A stretch of DNA of 64,000 bases from contig JBAZHT010000003.1 in the NCBI GenBank assembly GCA_041652255.1, positions 1 to 64,000 on the forward strand. Reading direction: 5' to 3'. The notes below the pieces were generated by a model. The model ran no database searches. It was not told where the DNA came from and was given only the letters and a program-made list of their open reading frames with translations. Shown here in pieces: positions 7,571 through 17,196 of the stretch (position 1 is its first letter; each line of letters opens with the position of its first letter). The DNA is from DMER64 sp041652255. Its GTDB lineage: Bacteria; Bacteroidota; Bacteroidia; Bacteroidales; UBA932. The translations under genes and the position numbers were made by a program.

Positions 7571-8632
7571 ATGGATTTCACAACCATCCTGTTGTCATGG
7601 TTCAAAGATAACCAAAGGGAATTACCCTGGAAAGAATACAACGACGCATACTCTGTATGGGTATCTGAGATTATCCTGCAACAAACAAGAGTACAGCAGG
7701 GAAAAATGTATTTTAACCGATTCCTGGAAGCTTATCCGACCATGGACCGCCTGGCCGAAGCTCCTGAAGACCAGGTCCTAAAAACATGGCAGGGCCTGGG
7801 TTATTATTCCCGGGCACGAAATATGCATAAAACTGCAAAAAAGGTTATGAGGGAATACGGCGGATCATTCCCCAAAAACACTGATTTATTACAAAAACTG
7901 GACGGCATAGGGCCTTACACCGCGGCGGCCATCGGTTCTTTTGCATTCGGATTGCCTGTTGCGGCCCTGGATGGAAACGGATACCGTATACTGGCCAGGT
8001 ATTTTGGGATTGGTATTCCGGTTGATTCTTCGGAAGCGAAAAGATCATTTGCCAACTTAGCCCAATCGTTATTGCCTGCCGGGGACAGTGCATCATTCAA
8101 CCAGGCCCTGATGGATTTCGGGTCCCTTATTTGCACTCCCAGACCGCTTTGCGGTATCTGCCCCATGGTCCAAACCTGCAGTGCGTACCTTGACGGTCAG
8201 ACAGAGAGGCTCCCTGTAAAAAAAGAAAAACCAGCGGTTAAAACAAGGTATTTCCATTATCTGGTCATAGAAAGAGGGGATACAATATTTATTAGGCAAC
8301 GAACCGGGAACGACATTTGGAAAGGCTTGTATGAGTTTCCACTGATAGAAACCTCATCACCGGCAGGTTATCCGGAACTGATCATAACAGAAGATTTTCA
8401 AAAATTGCTGCACGTGTCATCTTGTACACTTATTAATACATACAGATCCAAACCCCATAAATTGTCTCATCAGACCATATACCCTGTTTTTTACAGGATA
8501 CGTTCCCATAAAAGGGGGACACAGCTGAAAAAAGAATACCTGGAAATTAACCGTAACGACCTGTCACGGTACGCAGTTTCCAGATTGATAGAAAAGTATA
8601 TGGAATTTTTTCATAATTTTGCCGGCTTATGA
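7571..8632 (+). CDS. mutY: A/G-specific adenine DNA glycosylase MutY
   Basis: Removes adenine mispaired with 8-oxoguanine in base-excision repair. It has 353 residues. Visible features are the catalytic Glu in SEIILQQTRVQQ (about 33-44), the helix-hairpin-helix LDGIGPYTAAAIG, catalytic Asp134 in ALDGNGY, the Fe-S cluster cysteines C188, C194, C197 and C203, and a C-terminal NUDIX-like lesion-recognition domain. The first cysteine spacing is C-x5-C instead of the usual C-x6-C. The stop overlaps the start of the next gene (ATGA), so the two are one transcription unit. Confidence 0.95.
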   Translation: MDFTTILLSWFKDNQRELPWKEYNDAYSVWVSEIILQQTRVQQGKMYFNRFLEAYPTMDRLAEAPEDQVLKTWQGLGYYSRARNMHKTAKKVMREYGGSFPKNTDLLQKLDGIGPYTAAAIGSFAFGLPVAALDGNGYRILARYFGIGIPVDSSEAKRSFANLAQSLLPAGDSASFNQALMDFGSLICTPRPLCGICPMVQTCSAYLDGQTERLPVKKEKPAVKTRYFHYLVIERGDTIFIRQRTGNDIWKGLYEFPLIETSSPAGYPELIITEDFQKLLHVSSCTLINTYRSKPHKLSHQTIYPVFYRIRSHKRGTQLKKEYLEINRNDLSRYAVSRLIEKYMEFFHNFAGL

Positions 8633-10050
8633 AACCGACGCTTTTCCGAATTTTATTTTTTCTCCTATGCTTTTCAATGTTCTCTGTAACAGGATGGAGC
8701 CGGGAATTACGCATTGACGGAATTGAACTTACGGGCAACAAGATCACCAAAGATTTCATCATCCTGCGGGAATTGCCTTTTGCAGCGGGAGATACAATCA
8801 ACGAGAAGGACCTTGCCGAACAATTGCGCCTGGCAAAAGAGAATCTGAACAACCTGCTTCTATTCAACTTTGTTGAGATATCCCCCCTCGGAGCCATTGA
8901 AGATCCATCATTGATCACTGTGATCATCCAGGTACAGGAAAGATGGTATATATGGCCTCTTATAGAAGGAAAACTGGAAGAGCGTAACCTGAGCACATGG
9001 CTGCAAAACTGGGATTTCACGAAGATCACCATTGAAGCGGGAGCCCGAATAGATAATTTTTTGGGATTGAAGCATAAACTTGTCGTAGCGGCTCACGGAG
9101 GTTACCAGTGGGGTGTTTTCCTGGGATACCGGGACATATCCCTGGACAGGAAAGGCAAGCATTTTTTGAGCGTGGACATGCAGGGTAATTTTAGCCATAA
9201 CCTGGACATTTTTACCGGAGAAGACAAACCTGCCAGATACAACCTGCCGGATATCATCCTGGAAAAATCAATAGATACAAGGATCAATTACACATACCGT
9301 CCCGACATACGCACCCTGCACCATATCTCCTTCATGCATGAATACAGCATGCTTGCCGATACGGTACTCAAGATCAATCCCCACTACTGGGGTAACGACC
9401 GGCTTCAGCGAAACGCTTTCAGGCTCAATTACAGGTACCGGCTTGATCAGAGGGATTACCACCCGTATCCCCTGAACGGCTATTATTTTCAGGCCGGTAT
9501 GAACACCTATATTACATCTGATGCCTCTGTGCGTTACGCACAGCTTACCCTGGGACTTCAGTACTTTAAACAAATCCGGGAATCCCGCTGGTATTTTTCT
9601 TCAGTCTTTTCCGGCGGTTATTCCCTGACCAATACACAAGCCTATATTTTGGAAAAAGCTATTGGTTACGATAATAATATGATGCGCGGGTACGAATATA
9701 CAGTGGCAGACGGCCAGGTATTTGCTATTTCCAACAATACGATGAAATTCAATATCCTTAAGAAAAGGACATTTACGCTCAACTGGCTCTCATTCCTGCC
9801 TCAATTCAACAAGATCCATCTTACAATTCATGCCAACGCACATTTTGATATGGGATATGCCTATAACAAATGGGATTACTATCTGAATACCCTGAGCAAT
9901 CAGTTTCTTTATGCCGGAGGACTGGGCATAGACCTGGTAACCTATTACGATATGGTAATAGGCATAGATTACTCGGTGAACAAACAGTGTGAGCATGGCT
10001 TTCTGTCATGGAAAAACTTCTTTTTTTCCATTAAAGTTCCCTTCATATAA
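8629..10050 (+). CDS. BamA/TamA-like outer-membrane protein with one POTRA domain
   Basis: 473 residues with a Sec signal peptide (about 1-24), a single POTRA-like domain (about 25-105, LRIDGIELTGNKITKDFI ...) and then aromatic-rich alternating strands to a C-terminal ...FFSIKVPFI, consistent with an Omp85-type beta-barrel. BamA and TamA carry five and three POTRA domains, so this is a short family member of unknown cargo. It may help surface or lipid transport. It overlaps mutY by 4 nt. A tamB gene is in the same window 47 kb away but not linked. Alternative: a surface-antigen (D15) family protein with no assembly role. Confidence 0.75.
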   Translation: MKPTLFRILFFLLCFSMFSVTGWSRELRIDGIELTGNKITKDFIILRELPFAAGDTINEKDLAEQLRLAKENLNNLLLFNFVEISPLGAIEDPSLITVIIQVQERWYIWPLIEGKLEERNLSTWLQNWDFTKITIEAGARIDNFLGLKHKLVVAAHGGYQWGVFLGYRDISLDRKGKHFLSVDMQGNFSHNLDIFTGEDKPARYNLPDIILEKSIDTRINYTYRPDIRTLHHISFMHEYSMLADTVLKINPHYWGNDRLQRNAFRLNYRYRLDQRDYHPYPLNGYYFQAGMNTYITSDASVRYAQLTLGLQYFKQIRESRWYFSSVFSGGYSLTNTQAYILEKAIGYDNNMMRGYEYTVADGQVFAISNNTMKFNILKKRTFTLNWLSFLPQFNKIHLTIHANAHFDMGYAYNKWDYYLNTLSNQFLYAGGLGIDLVTYYDMVIGIDYSVNKQCEHGFLSWKNFFFSIKVPFI

Positions 10051-10119
10051 ACATCAGTCATTTTGTCAGTCAATTCCTGTGGCACGAAGATTGACGGAGT
10101 GAATGAAGAAGATACAGAT

Positions 10120-12513
10120 ATGAATTTAATTCTCAGTGATAAGATGACCGTTATTCCCTTAATGGAAATGGATATGGAAGAGCAACCGGGAAATATTCGC
10201 GAAGGAGAATCGCCCCAGATACTTCCCCTGCTGGTTCTGCGCAACGCCGTCGTTTTTCCGGGGACCCTTATCCCCATTACCGTCGGCAGGGAGAAATCAA
10301 TGAAACTGGTCAGGGAAAGCTTTGCAGGCGATAAATGGGTAGGAACGGTTACCCAGACGGATCCGCTGGATGACGATCCTGATGAAGATGCTGTCAGCCG
10401 CCACGGATGTTTGGCCAAAATACTCAAGATAATTGAAATGCCCGAAGGGGGCATTACAGTAATATTGCACGGAAGCCGGCGTTTCCATGTAGAACGTATG
10501 GTCCAGAAAGATCCTTATTTTGCAGCGGAAGTCCGTTATCTGTCGGACATTCTGCCCCTGGAAGACAATACCAATTACAAAGCGGTTGTCGAAGGCATCA
10601 AAGAGGTGGCTGCCCAAATCTTTCAGTTGACTCCCAGTATTCCCCGGGAAGCCGAATTTGCCCTGAAAAACATTGAAAAGGAAGATTTCCTTGTAAATTT
10701 TGTGGCATCCAACATATATCTGGAAGGCATTAAGGAAAAACTCAACCTGCTTACTCTGGATGCCCTGGAAGACAGGGCTTCCAAATTACTGGAATTGCTG
10801 TACAAACACCTGGAACTTCTCAAATTCAAAGAACAGATACATCAAAAAGTCAGGGGTGAGATAGATCAACAGCAAAAAGAATATTACCTGAGCAACCAGT
10901 TAAAGACCATTCAGGATGAGCTGGGGATGTCGCAGGACATGGAAGAGATTGACAACCTTCGGGAGCAGGCCGCAAAGAAGAACTGGAGTAAGGAAATTGC
11001 CGAGATCTTTGAAAAAGAAGTCCAGAAACTGGAACGTGCCAATCCGCACCAGCCCGATTACGGGATCCAGCTGAATTACCTTCAGTTCCTGGTAGATCTT
11101 CCCTGGGGAGAATATACCAAAGACCACCTGGATCTAAAAAGGGCACGCAAAGTCCTGGACCGGGATCATTCCGGGCTGGAAACGGTCAAGGACAGGATCC
11201 TGGAACATCTGGCCGTGCTGAAACTTAAAGGAGACATGAAATCCCCCATTCTGTGTCTTTACGGCCCTCCGGGCGTCGGCAAGACTTCCCTGGGAATGTC
11301 GGTGGCAAAGGCATTGGGCAGAAATTTTGCACGCATCTCTCTGGGCGGGCTTCACGATGAATCGGAGATCAGGGGACACAGACGGACATACATCGGCGCC
11401 ATGCCCGGCCGGATCATACAAAGCATAAAAAGAAGCAAATCTTCAAATCCGGTCATTGTGCTGGATGAGGTTGACAAAGTGGGAGCCGATTTCAGGGGAG
11501 ACCCCTCCTCGGCATTATTGGAAGTACTGGATCCCGAACAGAACAACTCGTTCCACGACAATTACCTGGATGTGGATTACGACCTTTCCAAAGTTTTGTT
11601 CATTACGACAGCCAACAGCATAGGGAATATTCAGCCGGCCCTGCGGGACCGTATGGAAATGATTCCCATTAACGGATACCTGGCCGAAGAAAAAAGGACC
11701 ATTGCCCGCAAACATTTATTGCCCAAGCAACTGGAAGCTCACGGACTAAAACCGTCCCAACTCCGTCTGAGCCGCAAGGCCATAGACGTGGTGATCAACG
11801 AATACACAAGGGAATCCGGTGTCCGCAACATGGAAAAACAATTGGCCAAAATCGCGCGCAATATTGCCAAAAGGATCGCTTTTGGGGAAACCTACGATCC
11901 CAACCTGACGCCCGACAACGTACGTGAGATACTTGGAGTCCACCGTATCATACAGGATATTCAGAAAGGAAATGAATTTCCGGGAGTAGTTACCGGACTG
12001 GCCTGGACCGAGACCGGAGGAGAGATCCTTTTTGTGGAATCAAGTCTAAGCAAAGGAAAAGGGACTCTTACCACTACCGGGAACCTGGGAGATGTCATGA
12101 AAGAATCTGCCATCATCGCCCAGCAGTACCTGAAAGCACATGCCAATCTCCTGGAACTTGATCCGGATGTTTTTGAAAAGACAGACATTCACCTTCATGT
12201 TCCGGAAGGGGCTATCCCAAAAGACGGGCCTTCGGCCGGGATAACCATGATCTGTTCCATAGCCAGTGCCTTTAAAGACAAGTGCATCCGGAAAGGCGTT
12301 GCCATGACAGGTGAAATTACCCTCAGGGGCAGAATCCTTCCGGTGGGTGGTATAAAAGAGAAAATTCTTGCGGCCAAGCGTTCCGGGATCAAAACCATCA
12401 TTCTTTCTGAAGACAACCGGAAAGATATTGAAGAGATCAATCCCGATTTCATAAAAGGCATTGAATTTAAATTCATGAAGACCATTCCCGAAGTTATTAA
12501 ATACGTATTGTAG
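10120..12513 (+). CDS. lon: ATP-dependent protease Lon (LonA)
   Basis: A cytosolic AAA+ protease degrading misfolded and regulatory proteins. It has an N-terminal substrate-binding LON domain, AAA+ module with Walker A GPPGVGKT (382-389), and the C-terminal Ser-Lys protease with catalytic Ser705 in PKDGPSAG and Lys746 in GGIKEK. I chose the ATG at 10120 (MNLILSDKM..., 797 residues). The open frame extends to a TTG at 10063, but that start is unsupported. The gene follows the outer-membrane gene by 69 nt and is 1 nt from ung. Confidence 0.95.
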   Translation: MNLILSDKMTVIPLMEMDMEEQPGNIREGESPQILPLLVLRNAVVFPGTLIPITVGREKSMKLVRESFAGDKWVGTVTQTDPLDDDPDEDAVSRHGCLAKILKIIEMPEGGITVILHGSRRFHVERMVQKDPYFAAEVRYLSDILPLEDNTNYKAVVEGIKEVAAQIFQLTPSIPREAEFALKNIEKEDFLVNFVASNIYLEGIKEKLNLLTLDALEDRASKLLELLYKHLELLKFKEQIHQKVRGEIDQQQKEYYLSNQLKTIQDELGMSQDMEEIDNLREQAAKKNWSKEIAEIFEKEVQKLERANPHQPDYGIQLNYLQFLVDLPWGEYTKDHLDLKRARKVLDRDHSGLETVKDRILEHLAVLKLKGDMKSPILCLYGPPGVGKTSLGMSVAKALGRNFARISLGGLHDESEIRGHRRTYIGAMPGRIIQSIKRSKSSNPVIVLDEVDKVGADFRGDPSSALLEVLDPEQNNSFHDNYLDVDYDLSKVLFITTANSIGNIQPALRDRMEMIPINGYLAEEKRTIARKHLLPKQLEAHGLKPSQLRLSRKAIDVVINEYTRESGVRNMEKQLAKIARNIAKRIAFGETYDPNLTPDNVREILGVHRIIQDIQKGNEFPGVVTGLAWTETGGEILFVESSLSKGKGTLTTTGNLGDVMKESAIIAQQYLKAHANLLELDPDVFEKTDIHLHVPEGAIPKDGPSAGITMICSIASAFKDKCIRKGVAMTGEITLRGRILPVGGIKEKILAAKRSGIKTIILSEDNRKDIEEINPDFIKGIEFKFMKTIPEVIKYVL

Positions 12514-12514
12514 C

Positions 12515-13183
12515 GTGGATGTAAGTATTGAATCCAGCTGGAAAAAAGTTCTGGAGCCGGAATTCTCAAAGCCCTATTTTGAAAATACCGCCTCTTTCCT
12601 TCATGCGGAAAAAAAGCAGGGAAAAACCATATATCCCCCCGGTAAACAGATCTTCAATGCTTTTGAAATGACCCCCTTTTCTGCTTTAAAAGTCCTGCTG
12701 CTGGGACAGGATCCCTATCACCGCCCCGGGCAGGCTCACGGATTGTCCTTTTCTGTGCCCCGCAATACCGTTCCTCCGCCTTCGCTGAAAACAATTTTTG
12801 CCGAGTTGAATGCCGACACGGGTATCCTGCCGCCTACACACGGATGTCTGGAAGCCTGGGCCACACAGGGAGTCATGCTTCTCAATGCCATCCTTACGGT
12901 CGAAGCGGGTAAACCCGCCTCACACAGCAACATAGGATGGATGGAATTCACCGACGCAGTAATACGGACTGTTTCTGAAAAAAAAGATAATATAGTCTTT
13001 TTATTATGGGGGAATTTTGCCCGCAGCAAACGAAGTCTCATAGACCCGTCAAGGCATTGTATTCTGGAAGCAGCGCATCCTTCACCCCTTGCCCGCGGGG
13101 CATTTTACGGGTCCCGGCCTTTTTCAAAAACAAATGCTTACCTGGTCTCAAAAGGGATCGATCCCATAGACTGGCATTTGTAA
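12515..13183 (+). CDS. ung: Uracil-DNA glycosylase (family 1)
   Basis: Excises uracil from DNA. 222 residues, normal for family 1. The water-activating loop GQDPYH and the minor-groove loop HPSPLA are present, and the uracil-binding segment LLLWGNFARSK is conserved in place. The likely start is GTG at 12515, one nt after the lon stop, giving MDVSIESSWKKVL as the first conserved helix. The tight spacing suggests co-transcription with lon, pairing protein and DNA quality control. Confidence 0.94.
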   Translation: MDVSIESSWKKVLEPEFSKPYFENTASFLHAEKKQGKTIYPPGKQIFNAFEMTPFSALKVLLLGQDPYHRPGQAHGLSFSVPRNTVPPPSLKTIFAELNADTGILPPTHGCLEAWATQGVMLLNAILTVEAGKPASHSNIGWMEFTDAVIRTVSEKKDNIVFLLWGNFARSKRSLIDPSRHCILEAAHPSPLARGAFYGSRPFSKTNAYLVSKGIDPIDWHL

Positions 13184-13205
13184 AAAGCTATATCCAATAT
13201 TTTTC

Positions 13206-13213
13206 TTACTTTT
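13206..13213 (+). promoter_or_regulatory. -7 element TACTTTTG of the coaD unit
   Basis: A perfect TAnnTTTG, 26 nt before the coaD ATG at 13240 and inside the open extension upstream of it. It supports 13240 as the start and marks a promoter for coaD and the two genes that follow closely. Confidence 0.6.
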
Positions 13214-13239
13214 GGTGCTTAACCAATTTATTTATCTCC

Positions 13240-13716
13240 ATGGAAAAGATCGCTGTCTTTCCCGGCTCTTTTGATCCGTTTACTTCCGGACACCTTGATG
13301 TTTTACGCTCGGCCCTGAAACTTTTTGACAGAATAATCGTTGCCGTAGGAGTGAACCAACAGAAAGTAAGTCTTTTTTCTCCCCGCGCACGTGTGGCCAT
13401 CATCCAGGATGTCGTTAAGGATATGACACAGGTGGAAGTTTGTTCATTCAACGGCCTGACCATAGATTTTTGCCGGAAAAACAACATCAATTTCATATTC
13501 AGGGGTATACGAACAACAACGGACTTTGAGCTGGAACAAGTAATCGCACAGGTGAATTCCAAGATGGCACCCGAGATCCAGACCATTTTTATTCCTTCGG
13601 GGCCTAAATTTTCTTTTATTTCTTCTACCGTAGTACGGGATGTGCTGTTAAACGGCGGGGATGCAGAATGTATGTTACCCCCCGGTGTGGACTTAAATAA
13701 ATATTTAAAAATGTAG
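13240..13716 (+). CDS. coaD: Phosphopantetheine adenylyltransferase
   Basis: Catalyses the penultimate step of coenzyme A synthesis: 4'-phosphopantetheine + ATP to dephospho-CoA. 158 residues, as expected. The nucleotidyltransferase motif PGSFDPFTSGHLDVL (T/HxGH class) is at the N terminus and the phosphate-binding ISSTVVRDV loop is near the C terminus. The frame is open far upstream (to 13006, overlapping ung), but the conserved N terminus MEKIAVFPGSFDP and the -7 box fix the start at 13240. Confidence 0.95.
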   Translation: MEKIAVFPGSFDPFTSGHLDVLRSALKLFDRIIVAVGVNQQKVSLFSPRARVAIIQDVVKDMTQVEVCSFNGLTIDFCRKNNINFIFRGIRTTTDFELEQVIAQVNSKMAPEIQTIFIPSGPKFSFISSTVVRDVLLNGGDAECMLPPGVDLNKYLKM

Positions 13717-13724
13717 GATACCCT

Positions 13725-15461
13725 ATGTGGTCTCTGTTCCTGGCTGTTTTTTACAATCTTTTTCTTTGTCTTAACGGGGGTAGCGATTCTCCGGTTATCC
13801 TTGCAGTGCAACAGGGAGAGCATGTGATTCCCGTAGACACACTTTCTCCGGATTTCCAGGGCTGTATGACTTTCACGGGGACACAAGCCCTGGAACCGGG
13901 ACAATACATGTTTGTACAGGACAACCGGAGGCTTTTTAATTTTCTTATATCACGACAAGAAACGGTTTCCATACGATTCACAGCTACCATAAACAACGGC
14001 AGGACCGAAGACATACAGATAGACGGCTCGGAAGAAAACAACGCCTATATGCGTTTTTACCGTTTCCTTCAGGATAAATACGCCCTGATAAATAAAATAC
14101 TAGACTCAGACTCAGATTCGGGTCCGGAGGTAAAATTACGTGAAGTAGAGCGTATGGAAGGGACCATACGGGAGTACACCCATTTCCTGGCAGACCGGTT
14201 TGACAGTTGTATGCTGGGGATCATTGCCCGGAACGTGTTTACTCCCCAACTGTCTAATGAAGATGATCCGGCACATTATCTGGATTATGTCGATTTCATG
14301 GATCCCAGGTACCTGAACACTTCCATTCTTCCGGTCAGGCTGAAAGAGTTCTTTACACAGAAACTGGTTCAGCAACCGGACACACTTATCCGTCATGCGG
14401 ATCTTATCCTGGAAAGGGACATGCATCCCCGTGTCAGGGCTTATTGTGCCCGGTATCTGTTTAGCCTGTTTTTTACCAGCGAGATCATGGGAATGGAACG
14501 CGTTGCCGTACATATAGCACGTGAATATTTTATAAATGATCCGTCATTATCCGAAGATCCTGAAATGTTGCGGGAAATGGAGACTTATGTACAATTCAAC
14601 AGTCAGTGTCTGACAGGGATGAATGCCCCTTCGCTGGAGCTAAGGGACATAAAAGGGGACATTCGTTCCCTGTATGGGATCCGGGCTCCGTATACGGTGG
14701 TTTTCTTTTTTGAAGACAACTGCCCTGCCTGCAGTGATGAATTGCTGAAACTGGTTAAATTTTCTCAAAGCGCTGACAATAAATCCGTTAATATCTATGC
14801 TGTATATACAGGAGATACCCCGAATGTTTTTGAAAAATATTCGGATTTCTTTCCGGAAAACTGGACTGCTGTCTGGGATCCGGATCTCAGTTCGGGGTTT
14901 CACAGGAAGTATAACGTCAGAAGTACGCCCAGGATCTATTTACTGGATAAAAACAAGCGCATTATCGGAAGAGATATAGGGACTGAAACGCTACATGAGA
15001 TCATAGAGGATCACCGTTCTCGGGAACAGATTGATTTGCCGGCAGCACCGGATATGATCCTGGAAAGCGAAAACGGGGAATCCTATGCTTTGTACGATAT
15101 TCAGTCTTATTATACAGTTCTTTACCTCTACGATCCCGCCTGTGCTACATGCGGTATGGTAACTCACCTTTTGTACGACCTGTTTGAAAGCACCCGGGAT
15201 ACGGGGATCCGTTTTTCTGCCGTATATACAGGAAATGATTATAAATCCTGGAGAAAGTGGCTGGCAGAAGGAGGTTATACAGGATGGATCAATCTCTGGA
15301 ACCCATCAGGAGATAACAGGATAACCCGTAATTACAACATCAACGACATACCCCTGATCCTGCTTCTTGACGAAGACAAGAAGATCGTAGCGGATCATCT
15401 TTCCGTGGAAACATTGACATATATACTAAAAGAACTTATGCCTTATGATCCATTATTTTGA
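13725..15461 (+). CDS. Secreted protein with two tandem thioredoxin-like domains
   Basis: 578 residues. A hydrophobic N terminus (MWSLFLAVFYNLFLCLN...) suggests export to the periplasm. Residues 30-300 resemble the DUF4369/DUF5106-type regions that precede thioredoxin folds in Bacteroidales. The first thioredoxin-like domain has CPAC at 333-336 (FFFEDNCPACSDELL). The second has CATC at 473-476 (LYLYDPACATCGMVTHLLY). Each keeps a cis-proline region (RSTPRIYLLD and NDIPLILLLD). The role is probably disulfide exchange in the envelope; the partner is unknown. It starts 8 nt after coaD and its end overlaps ubiD by 17 nt. Confidence 0.8.
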   Translation: MWSLFLAVFYNLFLCLNGGSDSPVILAVQQGEHVIPVDTLSPDFQGCMTFTGTQALEPGQYMFVQDNRRLFNFLISRQETVSIRFTATINNGRTEDIQIDGSEENNAYMRFYRFLQDKYALINKILDSDSDSGPEVKLREVERMEGTIREYTHFLADRFDSCMLGIIARNVFTPQLSNEDDPAHYLDYVDFMDPRYLNTSILPVRLKEFFTQKLVQQPDTLIRHADLILERDMHPRVRAYCARYLFSLFFTSEIMGMERVAVHIAREYFINDPSLSEDPEMLREMETYVQFNSQCLTGMNAPSLELRDIKGDIRSLYGIRAPYTVVFFFEDNCPACSDELLKLVKFSQSADNKSVNIYAVYTGDTPNVFEKYSDFFPENWTAVWDPDLSSGFHRKYNVRSTPRIYLLDKNKRIIGRDIGTETLHEIIEDHRSREQIDLPAAPDMILESENGESYALYDIQSYYTVLYLYDPACATCGMVTHLLYDLFESTRDTGIRFSAVYTGNDYKSWRKWLAEGGYTGWINLWNPSGDNRITRNYNINDIPLILLLDEDKKIVADHLSVETLTYILKELMPYDPLF

Positions 15462-17196
15462 CGAATTTCTTAAAATATTACATCAGAAAGGCGAGTTGCT
15501 AACAATAACCCGTCACGTTGATACAAATCAGGAACTGGCCGAGATCACTGACCGTCAGGCCAGCCGGCACAATGGTGGAAAAGCCCTGCTTTTTACAGAT
15601 ACCGGGACTGTTTTCTCTATTGCAACAAACATTTTTTCTTCTGAAAAAAGAATTGCTCTGGCATTCGAAATGGATACACTTGATGATGTGTGCAACAGGA
15701 TATCGGCGTTTTACCAGGCCATAGCCCAAAGCCGTACAAGTAACCGGTTTATGAGAAGATCCCCGGTTTCTGAATTTAACCAATACGTTCCCAAAACTTC
15801 CGGCGCAGGTTCCTGCCAGGAAATCGCTTTGTTCCCGCCGGATCTGAACAGGATACCTTTCCTGAGGAACCGATCCTTTGACCAGGCACACAGCCTTCAT
15901 GAAGTGCCACTGTTGATCAAGAATCCTTACCTGGAAACTTACACTATCGAACCCACACGTTTGCTATGGCATTCCAAAACTACCATACAGCTCAGATTCG
16001 AACCGGGATCCCAGGCTTCTTTATTTATCAATGAATCCCCCCAGGCAAGAATTCCTGTAGCGTTGTTTCTCGGAGGAGATCCCCTGTATACACTTACCGG
16101 TATAGTACCCTACTCCTCTGATGTTGACCCGTTGTTGCTGGGAGGTTATCTGAGAAGAAAAGCAATTGTCAAAGTTCCCTGTCTTAGCCAGCCTTTGGAA
16201 GTCCCTGAAAATAGCGATCTGGTAATAGAAGGTTACATAGACAAAAACGCACAGCAGGTAGCCTCGGCATCGTGCGGGGAAAATACCGGTTTTTATTCCA
16301 CCGGGGGGAAAGAACCTTTAATGTACGTGACCTGTGTTACGCACAGGAAAGACCCAAAATTACTCCTGAACATTCCTTCTCTGGGAGTGATGCGTTCCAG
16401 GAGGCACCTGACCAAGGCCATCTCAGTCTTTGTAGAAACAAACATCGAACAAACGATAGCTATGGAAGTTCGCCGGATCTGCTTTCCCTACTTTGCCGAA
16501 AACGGTTCTGCAGCCATTGTAGCCATAAGAAAGTATTATCAGGGACAAACATACAAAGTGGCCCATGCTTTTTGGGGATCATCAATAACCTATCTGAACA
16601 AATTACTGATCCTTGTAGACGAGCATATAGATGTTACAAACCTCTATGAAGTAAGTGAATGTATTAAAAAGTACTACAACCCGTCCAGGGATACTTTTTT
16701 CAGCAGGGGCCCGCTCAGCATGTCAGACCATGCTGCTCCCCAGTCCGGTTTTGGAGGAAAAATATGCATTGATGCCACAAAAAAAGGGAGCAGCAACACC
16801 CACAAACCGTCTACAGGTAATGAACCGTATCTGTTCTATCATAAATCAGGAAAGGATCATATGAAGTATCATTCAGATGTCTGCATGATAATAGCCGTTG
16901 ATGAAGAAGTTAATCTAAAAGATAAAGATTTGTGTTTCTGGATGATGATCAATCAAACAGACCCCATAAGAGACGTTAGTATTGAAAACGGAATCTTGCT
17001 TGTGGATGCCTGTACAAAAAAGAAAGGAGATCCTGGTGTACTCCGTTCCTGGCCCAATGTATGTTGTTCTTCAAGGGAGACCATACAGGTTGTCGATAAT
17101 TACTGGGAAAGGCTTAAGATAGGGGAATTCATTCCCTCTCCCTCACTCAGGTTTCAACCTTTTTTGCGTAATGGCAAAGCACATGTCAGTGAATAG
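15445..17196 (+). CDS. UbiD-family prenylated-FMN decarboxylase (menaquinone-type)
   Basis: 583 residues with the UbiD fold: an N-terminal segment ITRHVDTNQELAEITDRQ, a central part with PLLIKNPYLE and LFLGGDP, and the prFMN-binding region around EGYIDKNAQQV and GENTGFYS. Members decarboxylate aromatic acids using prenylated FMN. Bacteroidota homologues of this length are annotated as menaquinone biosynthesis decarboxylases, so a role in quinone synthesis is likely but not shown here. The UbiX-type prenyltransferase that makes the cofactor is not in the window. The 3' end overlaps the convergent lnt gene by 43 nt. Confidence 0.85.
   Translation: MIHYFDEFLKILHQKGELLTITRHVDTNQELAEITDRQASRHNGGKALLFTDTGTVFSIATNIFSSEKRIALAFEMDTLDDVCNRISAFYQAIAQSRTSNRFMRRSPVSEFNQYVPKTSGAGSCQEIALFPPDLNRIPFLRNRSFDQAHSLHEVPLLIKNPYLETYTIEPTRLLWHSKTTIQLRFEPGSQASLFINESPQARIPVALFLGGDPLYTLTGIVPYSSDVDPLLLGGYLRRKAIVKVPCLSQPLEVPENSDLVIEGYIDKNAQQVASASCGENTGFYSTGGKEPLMYVTCVTHRKDPKLLLNIPSLGVMRSRRHLTKAISVFVETNIEQTIAMEVRRICFPYFAENGSAAIVAIRKYYQGQTYKVAHAFWGSSITYLNKLLILVDEHIDVTNLYEVSECIKKYYNPSRDTFFSRGPLSMSDHAAPQSGFGGKICIDATKKGSSNTHKPSTGNEPYLFYHKSGKDHMKYHSDVCMIIAVDEEVNLKDKDLCFWMMINQTDPIRDVSIENGILLVDACTKKKGDPGVLRSWPNVCCSSRETIQVVDNYWERLKIGEFIPSPSLRFQPFLRNGKAHVSE

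Noticed and set aside
13206..13904. 232-codon open frame on the minus strand across coaD and the thioredoxin gene
   Set aside because: It overlaps two clear genes in antisense and has no recognisable sequence features.
13240..15461. Riboswitch upstream of coaD, lon or menA
   Set aside because: The spaces are too short (26-69 nt) and no known aptamer pattern was visible.
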